From JBBRBB01 sp038206235 (GTDB taxonomy: Bacteria; Bacteroidota; Bacteroidia; Chitinophagales; Chitinophagaceae): a DNA stretch of 64,000 nt. Position numbers and translations under genes: made by a program. Below, in pieces: positions 27,562-36,214 of the stretch. The DNA lies in NCBI GenBank assembly GCA_038206235.1, contig JBBRBB010000003.1, forward strand, positions 62,001 to 126,000, given 5' to 3'. Below the pieces are notes generated by a model. That model was not told the origin of the DNA. It saw nothing but the letters and a program-made list of their open reading frames with translations, and did not search any database. Each line of letters begins with the position of its first letter. The first letter of the stretch is position 1.

Positions 27562-28737
27562 TTATACATCATCAATAATCATTTTTTTCCTGGTTGTATA
27601 TTGCCCCTCCTCACTCACCTCCTGCAGGGGTATCTGCATATTTACTGTAAAAGTATTTACTGAAGATTCAACCGTTAATAAATGATTGGAAGGATACAAA
27701 AGTTCGAGTCTTTTTTTTACATTATTTAAACCAATTCCACCCTTGCCATTTATAATTTCATCTGCAGGTTTGCTGTTGGTTAATGAAAAATGTACAACGT
27801 CTTTGTCTGCCTGTATAAATAGTTTTATCCAAGGTTCTTTTAAAATTTTACTGGTTCCGTGTTTAAAGCTGTTTTCCACAAACGGTATCATAAGTAAAGG
27901 AGCGATTAGTTTATTATTATAATCACCGGTTATTTCTAACTGCATATCGAGGCTGTTTCCGTAGCGTATTCTTTCCAGTTCAAAATAATCCTCAATAATT
28001 TTTACTTCATTTTTTACAGGAACGAGCGGCTGTTCGCACTCTTCTATCATGTAATGAAGAATTTCTTCCAGTCTTTTCAATATGTCTTTTGCAAGCGGAG
28101 ATTTATTCAGCGTAAATGAATAAATATTATTGAGCGTATTAAACAAAAAATGTGGATGTATCTGTGCTTTTAATAATTGCAATTCTGCATTTGAATTTTC
28201 TTTTTGAAGATTGAAATTATCCCGCTGTTTTTGTTGCCAGTCTTTAAAAAATTTCACTGAAATAAGCGCAAAGCTTAAAAAGGCGGGACCATCAAAATTG
28301 AGGATAATGCTCATTCTCAAAATATCATGTACTGAGTTTACATGCAATCCCAATTGCTTCATAATGGGGTTATAGACATACAGAAAAATCGCATATCTGA
28401 AAAAAGAAATTGCTATTAATAATATACAAGACATCAAAAGAAATTGCAGGTATTTTTTTTTCCAGAAAAAAAGCGGCATTAAAAAATAACTAACAATGTA
28501 AAAAAATAGTAACACAAAAAGCAGATAAAAAGCAGATCTTATCACCACCATTTCATAGTATTTTAAAAATCCATCTCCCTTAAGCCCGTTGAGGGAACCA
28601 TAGCTACCATTAGGCGGATAAGCGAGCACAGTAATTAAATAACTTGCAATCCCCAATAAAGCATGTCTTTTTATGCGCATACCTGGCTGATTAGATAATA
28701 TTCTTTTATACACGCTCATATATGATGCTCTCTTCAT
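27562..28737 (-). CDS. LytS/YehU-type sensor histidine kinase
   Basis: The N-terminal half has about four transmembrane segments (for example SAFYLLFVLLFFYIVSYFLM and LLMSCILLIAISFF). The catalytic half carries the His-kinase family motif LKAQIHPHFLFNTLNNIYSF with the phosphoacceptor His, the N box VENSFKHGTSK and the G box GKGGIGLNNVKKRLELLYP, so it looks fully active. It signals to the LytTR regulator 12 bp downstream. The first ATG gives MKRASYMSVYKR; a second at 28719 is equally possible. The gene overlaps the end of the upstream kinase-like gene by about 30 bp, which implies translational coupling. Confidence 0.94.
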   Translation of the reverse strand: MKRASYMSVYKRILSNQPGMRIKRHALLGIASYLITVLAYPPNGSYGSLNGLKGDGFLKYYEMVVIRSAFYLLFVLLFFYIVSYFLMPLFFWKKKYLQFLLMSCILLIAISFFRYAIFLYVYNPIMKQLGLHVNSVHDILRMSIILNFDGPAFLSFALISVKFFKDWQQKQRDNFNLQKENSNAELQLLKAQIHPHFLFNTLNNIYSFTLNKSPLAKDILKRLEEILHYMIEECEQPLVPVKNEVKIIEDYFELERIRYGNSLDMQLEITGDYNNKLIAPLLMIPFVENSFKHGTSKILKEPWIKLFIQADKDVVHFSLTNSKPADEIINGKGGIGLNNVKKRLELLYPSNHLLTVESSVNTFTVNMQIPLQEVSEEGQYTTRKKMIIDDV

Positions 28738-29833
28738 TTTGAATTGTGAATTTTTTTAGATTGCTGAATTTATCGGGTTCAAGCAACAGTATAATAGCAA
28801 AGCTGTTTGAAGCAGATTGAAATTCTAATTTGAATTTATATAAACCAGAAGTTTGCAGCCTTCTTTTTGTACTATCTAATGCTATTTGTGCAGCAGGCGT
28901 TTTCATAACCTGAGTGCCCGAAATATTAGTTTTTAGGTTGAAATAAAGTTTTGATTCAATAGTTTTTAATTCTAAAAATACAGTGAGCACTTTTTCTAAC
29001 TTTTCAGGAGGAATAATTGCTATTTCCAATAAAGGAAGCAATAAAACAGATAAAATATAATGTGTATCCATTTCGCCACTCACTTCAAAGTCTATTTCAA
29101 TCTTGTTTTTATATTCTAACTTTTTCAATTCAAAATAAGCCTGAAGCATCTTTATTTCCTTTGTTAGAGGCACTTGTTTCAATTCTCCTTCATACAGCAA
29201 ATAGCTCAGCAGTTCAGACAATTTTAAAATCATCTCCGGCGCATACAAGGTTCCTGCATCTATATCATTATAAATATTATGTAAGCACTCAAACAAAATA
29301 CGGGGGTGTATTTGCATTTTCAGCAACTGCAGTTTGTTCCTGGCATTTTCAATAGACAATCTTTCGTTTTCACGTTGTTTAAAAAAATAGTCTTTCATAA
29401 TTTTCATAATAACTGCAGAGCTTGAAATTGCTATAAGACTTGTTATGGATCTGCGCAGCGCCAATTCGATGTCCAACTCATTCTTGGGTTCTCCGCCATT
29501 AATGAAAGTCATAACAGTAATACAATAAGCTGATAAAAGTGTGATGATAACTACAGAAAGAATGCATAAAGCGAGGAATAAAATATTTCTTTTTGCAAGA
29601 TATTTTGGTAAAATAAAATAGAGTGTAACATAAACAGCGAACAGGTAAACCGGCAAAAAATTAATTGCATTCTGAAAGGCATCTGAATAAACATCTGTGC
29701 CTGTAAGTGTTTTTATCTTTACGTCAGGTAAAGCAAGTAAAACAAAACGCAAATAGTATAATCCCCAAAACACAAGGTGCCTTGCAATACGCGGCAAAGG
29801 CTTATTGGAGAATATGAATGCGCTTACCAACAC
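28706..29833 (-). CDS. Degenerate LytS-type kinase-like membrane protein
   Basis: This gene resembles its downstream neighbour: about four transmembrane segments (for example VYLFAVYVTLYFIL and ILFLALCILSVVIITLLSAY), then KLQLLKMQIHPRILFECLHNIY, the His motif with the usual PHFLFN altered to PRILFE. The ATP-binding boxes are lost: where the active kinase has VENSFKHG this one has LEIAIIPPEKL, and no glycine-rich G box is visible. It is therefore probably a pseudokinase that dimerises with or modulates the active kinase. The GTG at 29833 is preferred as start because an upstream ATG (29965) would translate the direct-repeat leader; the true start is uncertain. Confidence 0.75.
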   Translation of the reverse strand: MLVSAFIFSNKPLPRIARHLVFWGLYYLRFVLLALPDVKIKTLTGTDVYSDAFQNAINFLPVYLFAVYVTLYFILPKYLAKRNILFLALCILSVVIITLLSAYCITVMTFINGGEPKNELDIELALRRSITSLIAISSSAVIMKIMKDYFFKQRENERLSIENARNKLQLLKMQIHPRILFECLHNIYNDIDAGTLYAPEMILKLSELLSYLLYEGELKQVPLTKEIKMLQAYFELKKLEYKNKIEIDFEVSGEMDTHYILSVLLLPLLEIAIIPPEKLEKVLTVFLELKTIESKLYFNLKTNISGTQVMKTPAAQIALDSTKRRLQTSGLYKFKLEFQSASNSFAIILLLEPDKFSNLKKFTIQNEESIIYERV

Positions 29834-29874
29834 ATTAATTTTTCTTTTTAAAAATAAGTTTGCAAAAGCTGTAC

Positions 29875-30025
29875 AAATATGCTTTTTCAACCAAATGGAC
29901 GGTTTCGGCGACAGATAACATCGTATGCTGAGACAATTTTTCTTCAACCTAAAGATAAACACCAAATCATAGTACTAAATATGCTTTTCAACAGAAAGAT
30001 GCCTTTCGGTGATAAATGCCATTCG
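29875..30025. repeat. Two imperfect direct repeats upstream of the kinase operon
   Basis: Copies at 29875-29923 and 29977-30025, 102 bp apart, share AAATATGCTTTT, CAAC and TTTCGG blocks in the same order. They lie in the divergent region between the LytS-like operon and the BNR protein gene. LytTR regulators bind paired direct repeats, so an operator role is conceivable, but the copies are longer than usual LytTR sites. Confidence 0.45.
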
Positions 30026-30148
30026 TCTATAAAAAATTCAAAAAAACATCTATGTATGTAAAATGTAGCCAGAACATAGCTGTTTATCGAAATAGCAAAA
30101 AAACGTTTGCATACCAGTGTAGGTTTGAATTACTAAAACAAAAATTTT

Positions 30149-31639
30149 ATGAAAACGATTCTTTACACTTTACTTTTTTTATCAGCATTTTCAATCACCG
30201 CTAATACGCAAACAAAAATTACTGATAACAAATGGAAAAATAATTTCCTGCAACACATGCAACAAAACCAAAATTCAAAAGGTTCAAACCAAAAATTTGG
30301 ACTAAAAATTAACTCCTATTGGAAAGATGTTGATGCGCCGCACTTCTACAACAGTTATATGCCGCAAATAAAAGTGCCGTGTTTCAATACAGTGTGGGCA
30401 AGAGTAAATTTTGATTCATTGTATTACGATTCAAAAGTTTTTGTACGTACAGCAGATGGAGGAAAAACCTGGCGGTTTGATTCAATACCCTCTCCTGCCG
30501 GTTATGCATTAGGCAGCCTTTCAGCCATTGATGGTAATACCTGTTATGCTTCAATGTACGATGGTAGTGATGGACAAGGTGGCGGCATTTACAAAACGAC
30601 AAACGGCGGCGCTGCATGGAAGCATCTTGAGCCGGGCAAACTATTAGATGATAACTCATTTGCTGATTTTGTTTATTTCTTTGATGCCAAAAACGGGCTT
30701 GCCGTGGGCGATAATGATGGCACTGATACTTCCACGCTGCAGATATATACAACCTGCGATGAAGGCAAAACCTGGCAGCGTGTGCCAAAACAAAATATTC
30801 CGCCAACACTGGGTTATGCATACAGTTTTAATTTTAATGTATACACTGTTTTTAAAAACAGGATTTGGTTTAGAGCAAACGACAGTTATGGCAACAGTTA
30901 TATTTATCGTTCTGATGATTTAGGGCATCACTGGCAATTATCTCCTTACACTTTAGCTACGCCTATTTTTGATTTTGCTTTCACCGATAAATTAAATGGA
31001 CTTGGTATTTCATTTGATTTTGGTGTAGGACCGCATGAAGTAGAAACACACGATGGCGGTATAACATGGGCTGACAAAAGTTTTACCGGCTATCCTATGG
31101 GTGGGTTTATTACGGTTATTCCCGGCACGCACACTTTTGTAAGCACTTTGCCGTATGGTCTTACACCGGTTACCGGTTCTTCATACAGTAATGATTATGG
31201 AGCAACATGGAAGCTGATTGATTCAGGGGTTAATGCCAGCCATTCGGCGGTTGCATATTTGAATCCTTTAATCGGCTGGACGGGAAGAGCTGAATCAGCA
31301 GACCCGAATGGCGGTATGTTTAAATGGAAAATAAATTTTTTATGCGATGGTTTTGATGAAAATATATCTAACACAAATATTCTAAAAACTGATTTAGGTA
31401 ATGAAAATATCATAAAGCTTTATCCAAATCCTGCAAAAGATATAATAAGGGTTGAAGGCTTAAATCCTGCAATCAAAACAACACTTTTATTATTTAATAT
31501 TTCGGGGAAATTAATTCAGCAGTCATGCGTAACAGAAGCAAGCCATACATTCAATTTACCAAAATTAACTGCAGGCAATTATTACATAAAAATAGAATCC
31601 GGTAATAATACAACCACATTAAATTTTTTGAAACAATAA
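30149..31639 (+). CDS. Secreted BNR-repeat beta-propeller protein with T9SS domain
   Basis: A signal peptide (ILYTLLFLSAFSITANTQ) is followed by a beta-propeller region (about 60-400) with repeated Asp-box/BNR-like turns: TADGGKTWRFDS, TTNGGAAWKH, TCDEGKTWQRV, RSDDLGHHWQLS, THDGGITWADKS and SNDYGATWKLI. The T9SS type A sorting domain occupies about 420-496 (IIKLYPNPAKDIIRVEG, LLLFNISGKLIQQS, GNYYIKIESG). It is predicted to be exported to the cell surface. Such propellers occur in sialidases and in photosystem-assembly (YCF48-like) proteins; no sialidase active-site set is evident, so a binding role is more likely than catalysis. Confidence 0.85.
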   Translation: MKTILYTLLFLSAFSITANTQTKITDNKWKNNFLQHMQQNQNSKGSNQKFGLKINSYWKDVDAPHFYNSYMPQIKVPCFNTVWARVNFDSLYYDSKVFVRTADGGKTWRFDSIPSPAGYALGSLSAIDGNTCYASMYDGSDGQGGGIYKTTNGGAAWKHLEPGKLLDDNSFADFVYFFDAKNGLAVGDNDGTDTSTLQIYTTCDEGKTWQRVPKQNIPPTLGYAYSFNFNVYTVFKNRIWFRANDSYGNSYIYRSDDLGHHWQLSPYTLATPIFDFAFTDKLNGLGISFDFGVGPHEVETHDGGITWADKSFTGYPMGGFITVIPGTHTFVSTLPYGLTPVTGSSYSNDYGATWKLIDSGVNASHSAVAYLNPLIGWTGRAESADPNGGMFKWKINFLCDGFDENISNTNILKTDLGNENIIKLYPNPAKDIIRVEGLNPAIKTTLLLFNISGKLIQQSCVTEASHTFNLPKLTAGNYYIKIESGNNTTTLNFLKQ

Positions 31640-31750
31640 TATTCTTATCATCCTGAATATTCTGAAATAAAGTAACGCTGTGATTAAATTAATAATGAAT
31701 ATTCCAAAATCATTTGTAATTCTTTTTTTCAAAAAAATAAATCAACAATC

Positions 31751-33160
31751 ATGAAAACTACATTCACATCTTCGCTGTTGAAAAATTTTCAGCAACCTAA
31801 ATTTTCAGCAGTAAATCTCTGTCTTTTATTTTCTGGATTATTTGCTATGTTGTTGCTTAGCAGTTGTAAAAAAAATATTAATGATGAGCCTGCAACTAAA
31901 AATGTTTCGTCTGATAAATCGAGCTTGCAATCGCAAACATACAATGCATCTGTTGCAACAGACTGGTATAAGCTTCAGCTTCGCTTTTTGCTTGAGAAAA
32001 ATTCTGTATTGGCAACCGGCGGCTTCTTTGGCTACATCGGTATTGGATTGTATGAATCTGTTCGCTACATCAATCCCAATTCAATCAGCCTTTCTGAAAA
32101 ATTGTATCAAATGCCTGCTATGCCTGCGATACAAAATGGTAAAAGTTACAACTGGGAAGTTAGCGCCAACGCCGCTATGGCAAGCCTAACACGCTATTTT
32201 TTTATAGGAATAACTACTGCAGATTCAGCCAGTATAGATTCCTTAGAAAATGCGTATAATGAAAATACGCATTGTACAAGCGCCGCAGAGTTTACAAGGT
32301 CTCAATCTTATGGGCAAAGCATTGCAACAGCAATATATAGTTGGTATTTAACCGATGATATTAATCTGTCCAATGTTGGTTATGTATCCCCTGTATTTCG
32401 GGGAGCATGGGTGCCCACTCCTCCTGCATTTGTTAATCCGCCTGTGCTGCCTTATGTTGGTGATGCACGCACTTATTTAGTAACTGACTTAGGTTGGGTG
32501 TCTCCGCCTTACCCGGCACCTTATTCTGAAAACAAAAATTCTCCTTATTACAAAATTGCACGTGAAGTGTATAATATTTCCAAACACTTAACCACAGACC
32601 AACAGACCATTGCTTTATACTGGGTTGATGCGGGCGACGGTGTTGGCTATACACCGGCAGGTCATGATATGTCAATTATTACAGAAGCCATTGAACAAAC
32701 CGGTGCGCAACTGCTGAAAGCTGCGGAAGCTTATGCAAAAGCAGGCATAGCAGAAAGGGATGGGCAAATAGTATGTTTCAGAACAAAATATAAATATACG
32801 CTTATGCGCCCTGTAACATACATTCAAAAAGTAATTGACCCGGCATGGCTTCCGTTTATTGTAACACCTCCGCATCCTGAATATCCTGCTGCTCATGCAG
32901 CGGTAACAGGCTCTGTGATGCAGGCAGCATCAGGCGCATTAGGTTATAATGTTTCCGTAACTGACCATACTTATGATTTCAGAGGCTGGGCTCCCAGAAA
33001 TTTTTCAAGTTTGTTTGCTGCTGCTCAGGAAGCCGGTATTTCCAGGCTTTATGGAGGTATCCATTACCGCGCTTCCATAGATATAGGATTAGGAATGGCA
33101 AAAGTTATTGGTACCAGTGTAGGAACAATACAACTAAATAATGGCAATACTGAGAATTAA
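31751..33160 (+). CDS. Vanadium haloperoxidase/PAP2-superfamily lipoprotein
   Basis: The N-terminus has a lipoprotein signal with lipobox LLSSC (Cys39). The C-terminal half has the vanadium-binding/phosphatase triad of the PAP2 superfamily in order: KYTLMRPVTYI (Lys and Arg), HPEYPAAHAAVTG (in the position of PSGH), and SRLYGGIHYRASIDIG (Arg and the catalytic His). The 469-residue length and layout fit bacterial vanadium-dependent haloperoxidase homologues, which are mostly uncharacterised acid phosphatases or halogenating enzymes. It is predicted to be anchored in a membrane facing the periplasm. It stands just before a decayed tail-fibre-like gene; no operon partner is evident. Confidence 0.88.
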   Translation: MKTTFTSSLLKNFQQPKFSAVNLCLLFSGLFAMLLLSSCKKNINDEPATKNVSSDKSSLQSQTYNASVATDWYKLQLRFLLEKNSVLATGGFFGYIGIGLYESVRYINPNSISLSEKLYQMPAMPAIQNGKSYNWEVSANAAMASLTRYFFIGITTADSASIDSLENAYNENTHCTSAAEFTRSQSYGQSIATAIYSWYLTDDINLSNVGYVSPVFRGAWVPTPPAFVNPPVLPYVGDARTYLVTDLGWVSPPYPAPYSENKNSPYYKIAREVYNISKHLTTDQQTIALYWVDAGDGVGYTPAGHDMSIITEAIEQTGAQLLKAAEAYAKAGIAERDGQIVCFRTKYKYTLMRPVTYIQKVIDPAWLPFIVTPPHPEYPAAHAAVTGSVMQAASGALGYNVSVTDHTYDFRGWAPRNFSSLFAAAQEAGISRLYGGIHYRASIDIGLGMAKVIGTSVGTIQLNNGNTEN

Positions 33161-33265
33161 CCCTTGCGACTAATCACTTATTACAGATCTAATCTTTCTC
33201 TTTATAACATCATTAAATGCTCTCTAAACCCTTTCCATTATATCACAAATTTAAATTTAATAAAT

Positions 33266-33599
33266 ATGAAAACGCAAACGTGTTACCGTTGTCGGTTGCC
33301 AATTGCTTTGCTTATATTTTGCTGTTCAAGCATCAACAGTTTCACCATTGCGCAGAATACCTTCCCTCAACCGGCAAGGGTTGGTGTTTATACAACCACC
33401 CTGGTCACCTCTTTGCAAGTAAAAGGTGGAGCCGCATCGGCACTGCTGCAAATTATGTAAACATAGATAGTGCAACTGGCAATTTAAATTCGCCGGCAGT
33501 GGAGCTTATCGTGTTGAATTATCCAACGGTTCTTATAATTTTTCACTGTTTGTAGATGGACATTTAATAAGCTCGAAACAAATGGTTCTGATAAAATAA
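33266..33599 (+). pseudogene. Decayed secreted tail-fibre-like protein
   Basis: The ATG at 33266 opens a signal peptide (PIALLIFCCSSINSFTIAQ) and NTFPQPARVGVYTTT. The frame then breaks, and the family pattern continues in another frame (IGTAANYVNIDSATGNLN) and a third (GSGAYRVELSNGSYNFSLF, ending KQMVLIK at 33599). The NTFP-VG-TT and GTAANYVNIDSATGNLN blocks are those of Bacteroidota secreted proteins with phage tail-fibre-like repeats. At least two frameshifts are needed to join them. The locus is very short for the family, so an internal deletion is likely too. A terminator follows. Confidence 0.65.
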
Positions 33600-33688
33600 T
33601 TTAAATGTTTGGCATAACACCTTCATAAGAAATATAACCAGGAATTAAATTAAAGTATTTCACGTAGTCATAAATTAGAGATAAACTA

Positions 33689-33719
33689 CGAGCCTCTCTT
33701 TTTAAGGAGGCTTTTTTTT
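33689..33719. terminator. Hairpin terminator before pdxJ
   Basis: AGCCTC (33691-33696) pairs with GAGGCT (33707-33712) and is followed by 8 Ts on the plus strand. It separates the plus-strand pseudogene from the end of the minus-strand pdxJ at 33718 and would act mainly on plus-strand transcripts. Confidence 0.7.
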
Positions 33720-34506
33720 AAATATCCTGTGCAGCTAACATCAATTGTCTTTTATACATCTGCACGGCATTTTCAAAACCCAGATACAGAGCATCGCAGA
33801 TTAGCGCATGACCAATAGAAACTTCATCTAACCACGGAATGTTTTGCTTAAAATATTTTAAATTACGTAAGTCAAGGTCATGCCCGGCATTTAAACCCAA
33901 ACCTAATTCCTTTGCTTTTGAAGCTGCAGCGATATAAGGTTTAACTGCTTTTTCTTTATCAATTAAAAATTGTTTAGCATAGCCCTCAGTATATAATTCA
34001 ACTCTGTCAGTTCCTGTTTTGGCAGCGCCTTCTACCATTTCCAAAACAGGGTCAACAAAAATGCTAACACGAATTCCTGCGTCTTTAAATATTTTAATAA
34101 CATCAATTAAGTAATTTTTATTTTCAATCGTATTCCAGCCATGGTCGCTGGTGAGTTGATTTAATGCATCAGGCACAATTGTTACCTGGTGCGGTTTTAC
34201 TTCTAATACAAGATCAACAAACTTTTGTTCTGTGCAATTGCCTTCAATGTTGAATTCGGTGGTGATAATATTTTTTATTTCACGAACATCGTTGTAGCGA
34301 ATATGTCTTTCGTCAGGGCGGGGATGAACTGTAACACCCTCAGCACCGAAACGCTGCACATCTATTGCTGCCTTTACCACATCAGGATTGTTGCCGCCGC
34401 GACTATTACGCAGTGTAGCAATTTTATTTATGTTGACTGATAGCTTTGTTTTATGCTGCACTGAAATTATTTTTTCCAGATGTAATTCTTTTTTTGCAAA
34501 ACTCAT
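33718..34506 (-). CDS. pdxJ: Pyridoxine 5'-phosphate synthase PdxJ
   Basis: PdxJ condenses 3-amino-1-hydroxyacetone phosphate with deoxyxylulose phosphate to make pyridoxine 5'-phosphate (DXP-dependent vitamin B6 pathway). The family signature is clear: KLSVNINKIATLRNSRGGNN, GVTVHPRPDERHIRYNDV, KPHQVTIVPD, GIRVSIFVDP, GLGLNAGHDLDL and IPWLDEVSIGHALICDAL. Catalytic His/Glu/Arg residues in these motifs are retained. The frame from the ATG at 34506 has about 20 extra N-terminal residues and overlaps the upstream gene by 56 bp; the conserved protein starts near TKLSVNINK, so an internal GTG near 34466 is a possible true start. The cytosolic enzyme is a homo-octamer in characterised relatives. Confidence 0.95.
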   Translation of the reverse strand: MSFAKKELHLEKIISVQHKTKLSVNINKIATLRNSRGGNNPDVVKAAIDVQRFGAEGVTVHPRPDERHIRYNDVREIKNIITTEFNIEGNCTEQKFVDLVLEVKPHQVTIVPDALNQLTSDHGWNTIENKNYLIDVIKIFKDAGIRVSIFVDPVLEMVEGAAKTGTDRVELYTEGYAKQFLIDKEKAVKPYIAAASKAKELGLGLNAGHDLDLRNLKYFKQNIPWLDEVSIGHALICDALYLGFENAVQMYKRQLMLAAQDI

Positions 34507-35029
34507 TGAACTCCTTTTCTAATTCGGCAGGCACTTCACTCTCTGTTTCTTTTTGAAGTATGCGGTTATTTTTAAAATCTATCGTTAGCATATTCTCTTT
34601 AATGAGAACGTTGACAAAATCGGCCCAGTTAAAATTTTTTTTCGGAAATGAATTAATGATAATACCTTCTTCATTAACACCAATCTCATACGGAAACTTT
34701 ACCTGGGTTTCTGCCACAAGAGCAGTAAGATACAAAACGGCAAGCAGCCAGTTGCGGTACGGAATTGTAAGCCATGCAATAAAACAAATCGAAAAAGCGT
34801 AGTTGTGATTTATTTTTTTGCCCTGCTTTTTTTTAAAATAATTGATGATGAACTGAACCACAATCACGGCGATAGTAATAATATAAGGCGCCGGCTTTTC
34901 AGCACCCATAACAAGAAAGTATGTAAAGAAAATAACCGTTAATAAGCACAAAAGAAAACTTATTATATCTGCAAGCTTGTAGCCCGGATGCTTTAGCGTA
35001 ATTATGTAATCATAATTTTTTCCGGTCAT
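34451..35029 (-). CDS. Unknown membrane protein with C-terminal soluble domain
   Basis: I do not recognise this 192-residue protein. It has four hydrophobic segments: LADIISFLLCLLTVIFFTYF and ITIAVIVVQFIINY, then, after a basic loop (KKKQGKKINH), AFSICFIAWLTI and WLLAVLYLTALVA. These precede a soluble region of about 75 residues that alternates strands and charged turns (IGVNEEGIIINSF, NWADFVNVLIKENMLTIDFK), a pattern like a membrane-attached PH-type domain. It overlaps both neighbours: its start is 4 bp inside the arginase-family gene's end, and its end overlaps the pdxJ frame. The three genes are thus probably co-transcribed, but no shared function is evident. Confidence 0.75.
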   Translation of the reverse strand: MTGKNYDYIITLKHPGYKLADIISFLLCLLTVIFFTYFLVMGAEKPAPYIITIAVIVVQFIINYFKKKQGKKINHNYAFSICFIAWLTIPYRNWLLAVLYLTALVAETQVKFPYEIGVNEEGIIINSFPKKNFNWADFVNVLIKENMLTIDFKNNRILQKETESEVPAELEKEFNEFCKKRITSGKNNFSAA

Positions 35030-36072
35030 TGATTGTTGCTTTTAATTAACAGGTTGCACATTTTCCAAAGCAGCTTCGCAGATACCATAGCATCGTAATT
35101 ACCTTCTCCCACGCCGGTTTCCACCAGATCAAAGCCGATTAATTTTCGTCCGCTGTCAACCACTTTTTTAAAGAGATATAATACCTGCTCTGCCTGAAAG
35201 CCACCAAATACAGGCGTTCCCGTATGCGGGCAAAGCTTGGGGTCTAATCCATCAACATCAAAACTAAAATATACCTGTTGCGGTAAATGATTTACAATTT
35301 CTTCGGCTATGTGCCTAAATGTTTCACCCTCGATTAGTCTCTCCTTAATTGTATCATCAAAATAAGTAACAATGCGGAAATTGCTGCTGCATATATAATT
35401 CCATTCTTCCTCGCAATAATCTCTTACGCCTGCCTGCACCAGCTTTTCAATTTCCGGTATTTCTTCCAAAGCATTGTACATAATGCTGGCATGTGAATTG
35501 GTGAAATTTTCGTAAGACTTTCTCAGGTCGCAATGCGCATCAATTTGTAATATTCCATAAGAGCCATATTTTTCTGCCAATGCTTTATAAAAACCAAAAG
35601 GCGTGCTGTGATCTCCGCCCAAAAGCGCTACGAGCTTATTTTTATCAAGCAACTCTTTTGTTTGTTCATATACCCAGTTATTCAAAATTTTATTTCCTGC
35701 ATTAATTTCCTTCCTGCTTTTGTCCATGAATTTATTTTGCTGAATATCCTGCTCCTGCGTAATAAAATTGATATATAGCTCAGCCTCTTTGCGCAGGTAA
35801 TCACTTTTAACCAAAATCTTTTTTTCAATATCCCGCATATAAAATCCTTTCTTCCAGCCGCCTGGCACATCCGCATCAAACAAATCAACCTGCATGCTTG
35901 CTTTGAAAATATATTCAGGACCTCGGGCAGTGCCACTTCCGCAGCTCACCGTAACTTCCCAGGGTACAGGAAGAATAATTAGTTGCGCTTCTTCTTCAGT
36001 GAACGGAAGTCCGAAAATGGTATTGTTGGGATTTCCAGGAGAATTCGGATTAAATTTTGATAGGTCAACCAT
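35026..36072 (-). CDS. Arginase/agmatinase/formimidoylglutamase-family enzyme
   Basis: The ureohydrolase manganese ligands are all present: LLGGDHSTPFG (His), ILQIDAHCDLR (Asp-His-Asp) and YFSFDVDGLDP (Asp-x-Asp), with the substrate-site pieces NSHASIMYNAL and HTGTPVFGG near them. Members hydrolyse guanidino or formimino groups of arginine, agmatine or formiminoglutamate, giving urea or formamide; the substrate cannot be assigned here. I choose the ATG at 36072 (MVDLSKFNPNSPGNP) over an upstream one at 36099 because the Bacteroidota homologue pattern begins at the DLSKFNPN stretch. The gene heads a minus-strand group with the unknown membrane protein and pdxJ and is divergent from ccmE. Confidence 0.9.
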   Translation of the reverse strand: MVDLSKFNPNSPGNPNNTIFGLPFTEEEAQLIILPVPWEVTVSCGSGTARGPEYIFKASMQVDLFDADVPGGWKKGFYMRDIEKKILVKSDYLRKEAELYINFITQEQDIQQNKFMDKSRKEINAGNKILNNWVYEQTKELLDKNKLVALLGGDHSTPFGFYKALAEKYGSYGILQIDAHCDLRKSYENFTNSHASIMYNALEEIPEIEKLVQAGVRDYCEEEWNYICSSNFRIVTYFDDTIKERLIEGETFRHIAEEIVNHLPQQVYFSFDVDGLDPKLCPHTGTPVFGGFQAEQVLYLFKKVVDSGRKLIGFDLVETGVGEGNYDAMVSAKLLWKMCNLLIKSNNQ

Positions 36073-36188
36073 GATATTTTTGGTTAAAACAGCACGCAAA
36101 TTAGCTGCAAATTTTTTCTAATGAAAAAGAAAGTTTTACAGGGTTTATATCCTTCATAAATATCTTAAATTCCTCAATGGCTTTCACT

Positions 36189-36196
36189 TAATTTTG
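36189..36196 (+). promoter_or_regulatory. Candidate -7 promoter box for ccmE-ccmF
   Basis: TAATTTTG matches the Bacteroidota -7 consensus TAnnTTTG and lies 19 bp before the ccmE start, in the divergent spacer with the arginase-family gene. No good -33 TTG is visible at the standard spacing. Confidence 0.35.
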
Positions 36197-36214
36197 CACA
36201 AACCAATTTTATAA

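Noticed and set aside
27686..27715. Sequence like a tRNA T-loop (AAGTTCGAGTC)
   Set aside because: It is inside the kinase gene and no acceptor, anticodon or D arms can be folded around it. No tRNA was found in the window.
34225..34440. Plus-strand frame opposite pdxJ
   Set aside because: Shadow of a conserved enzyme gene.
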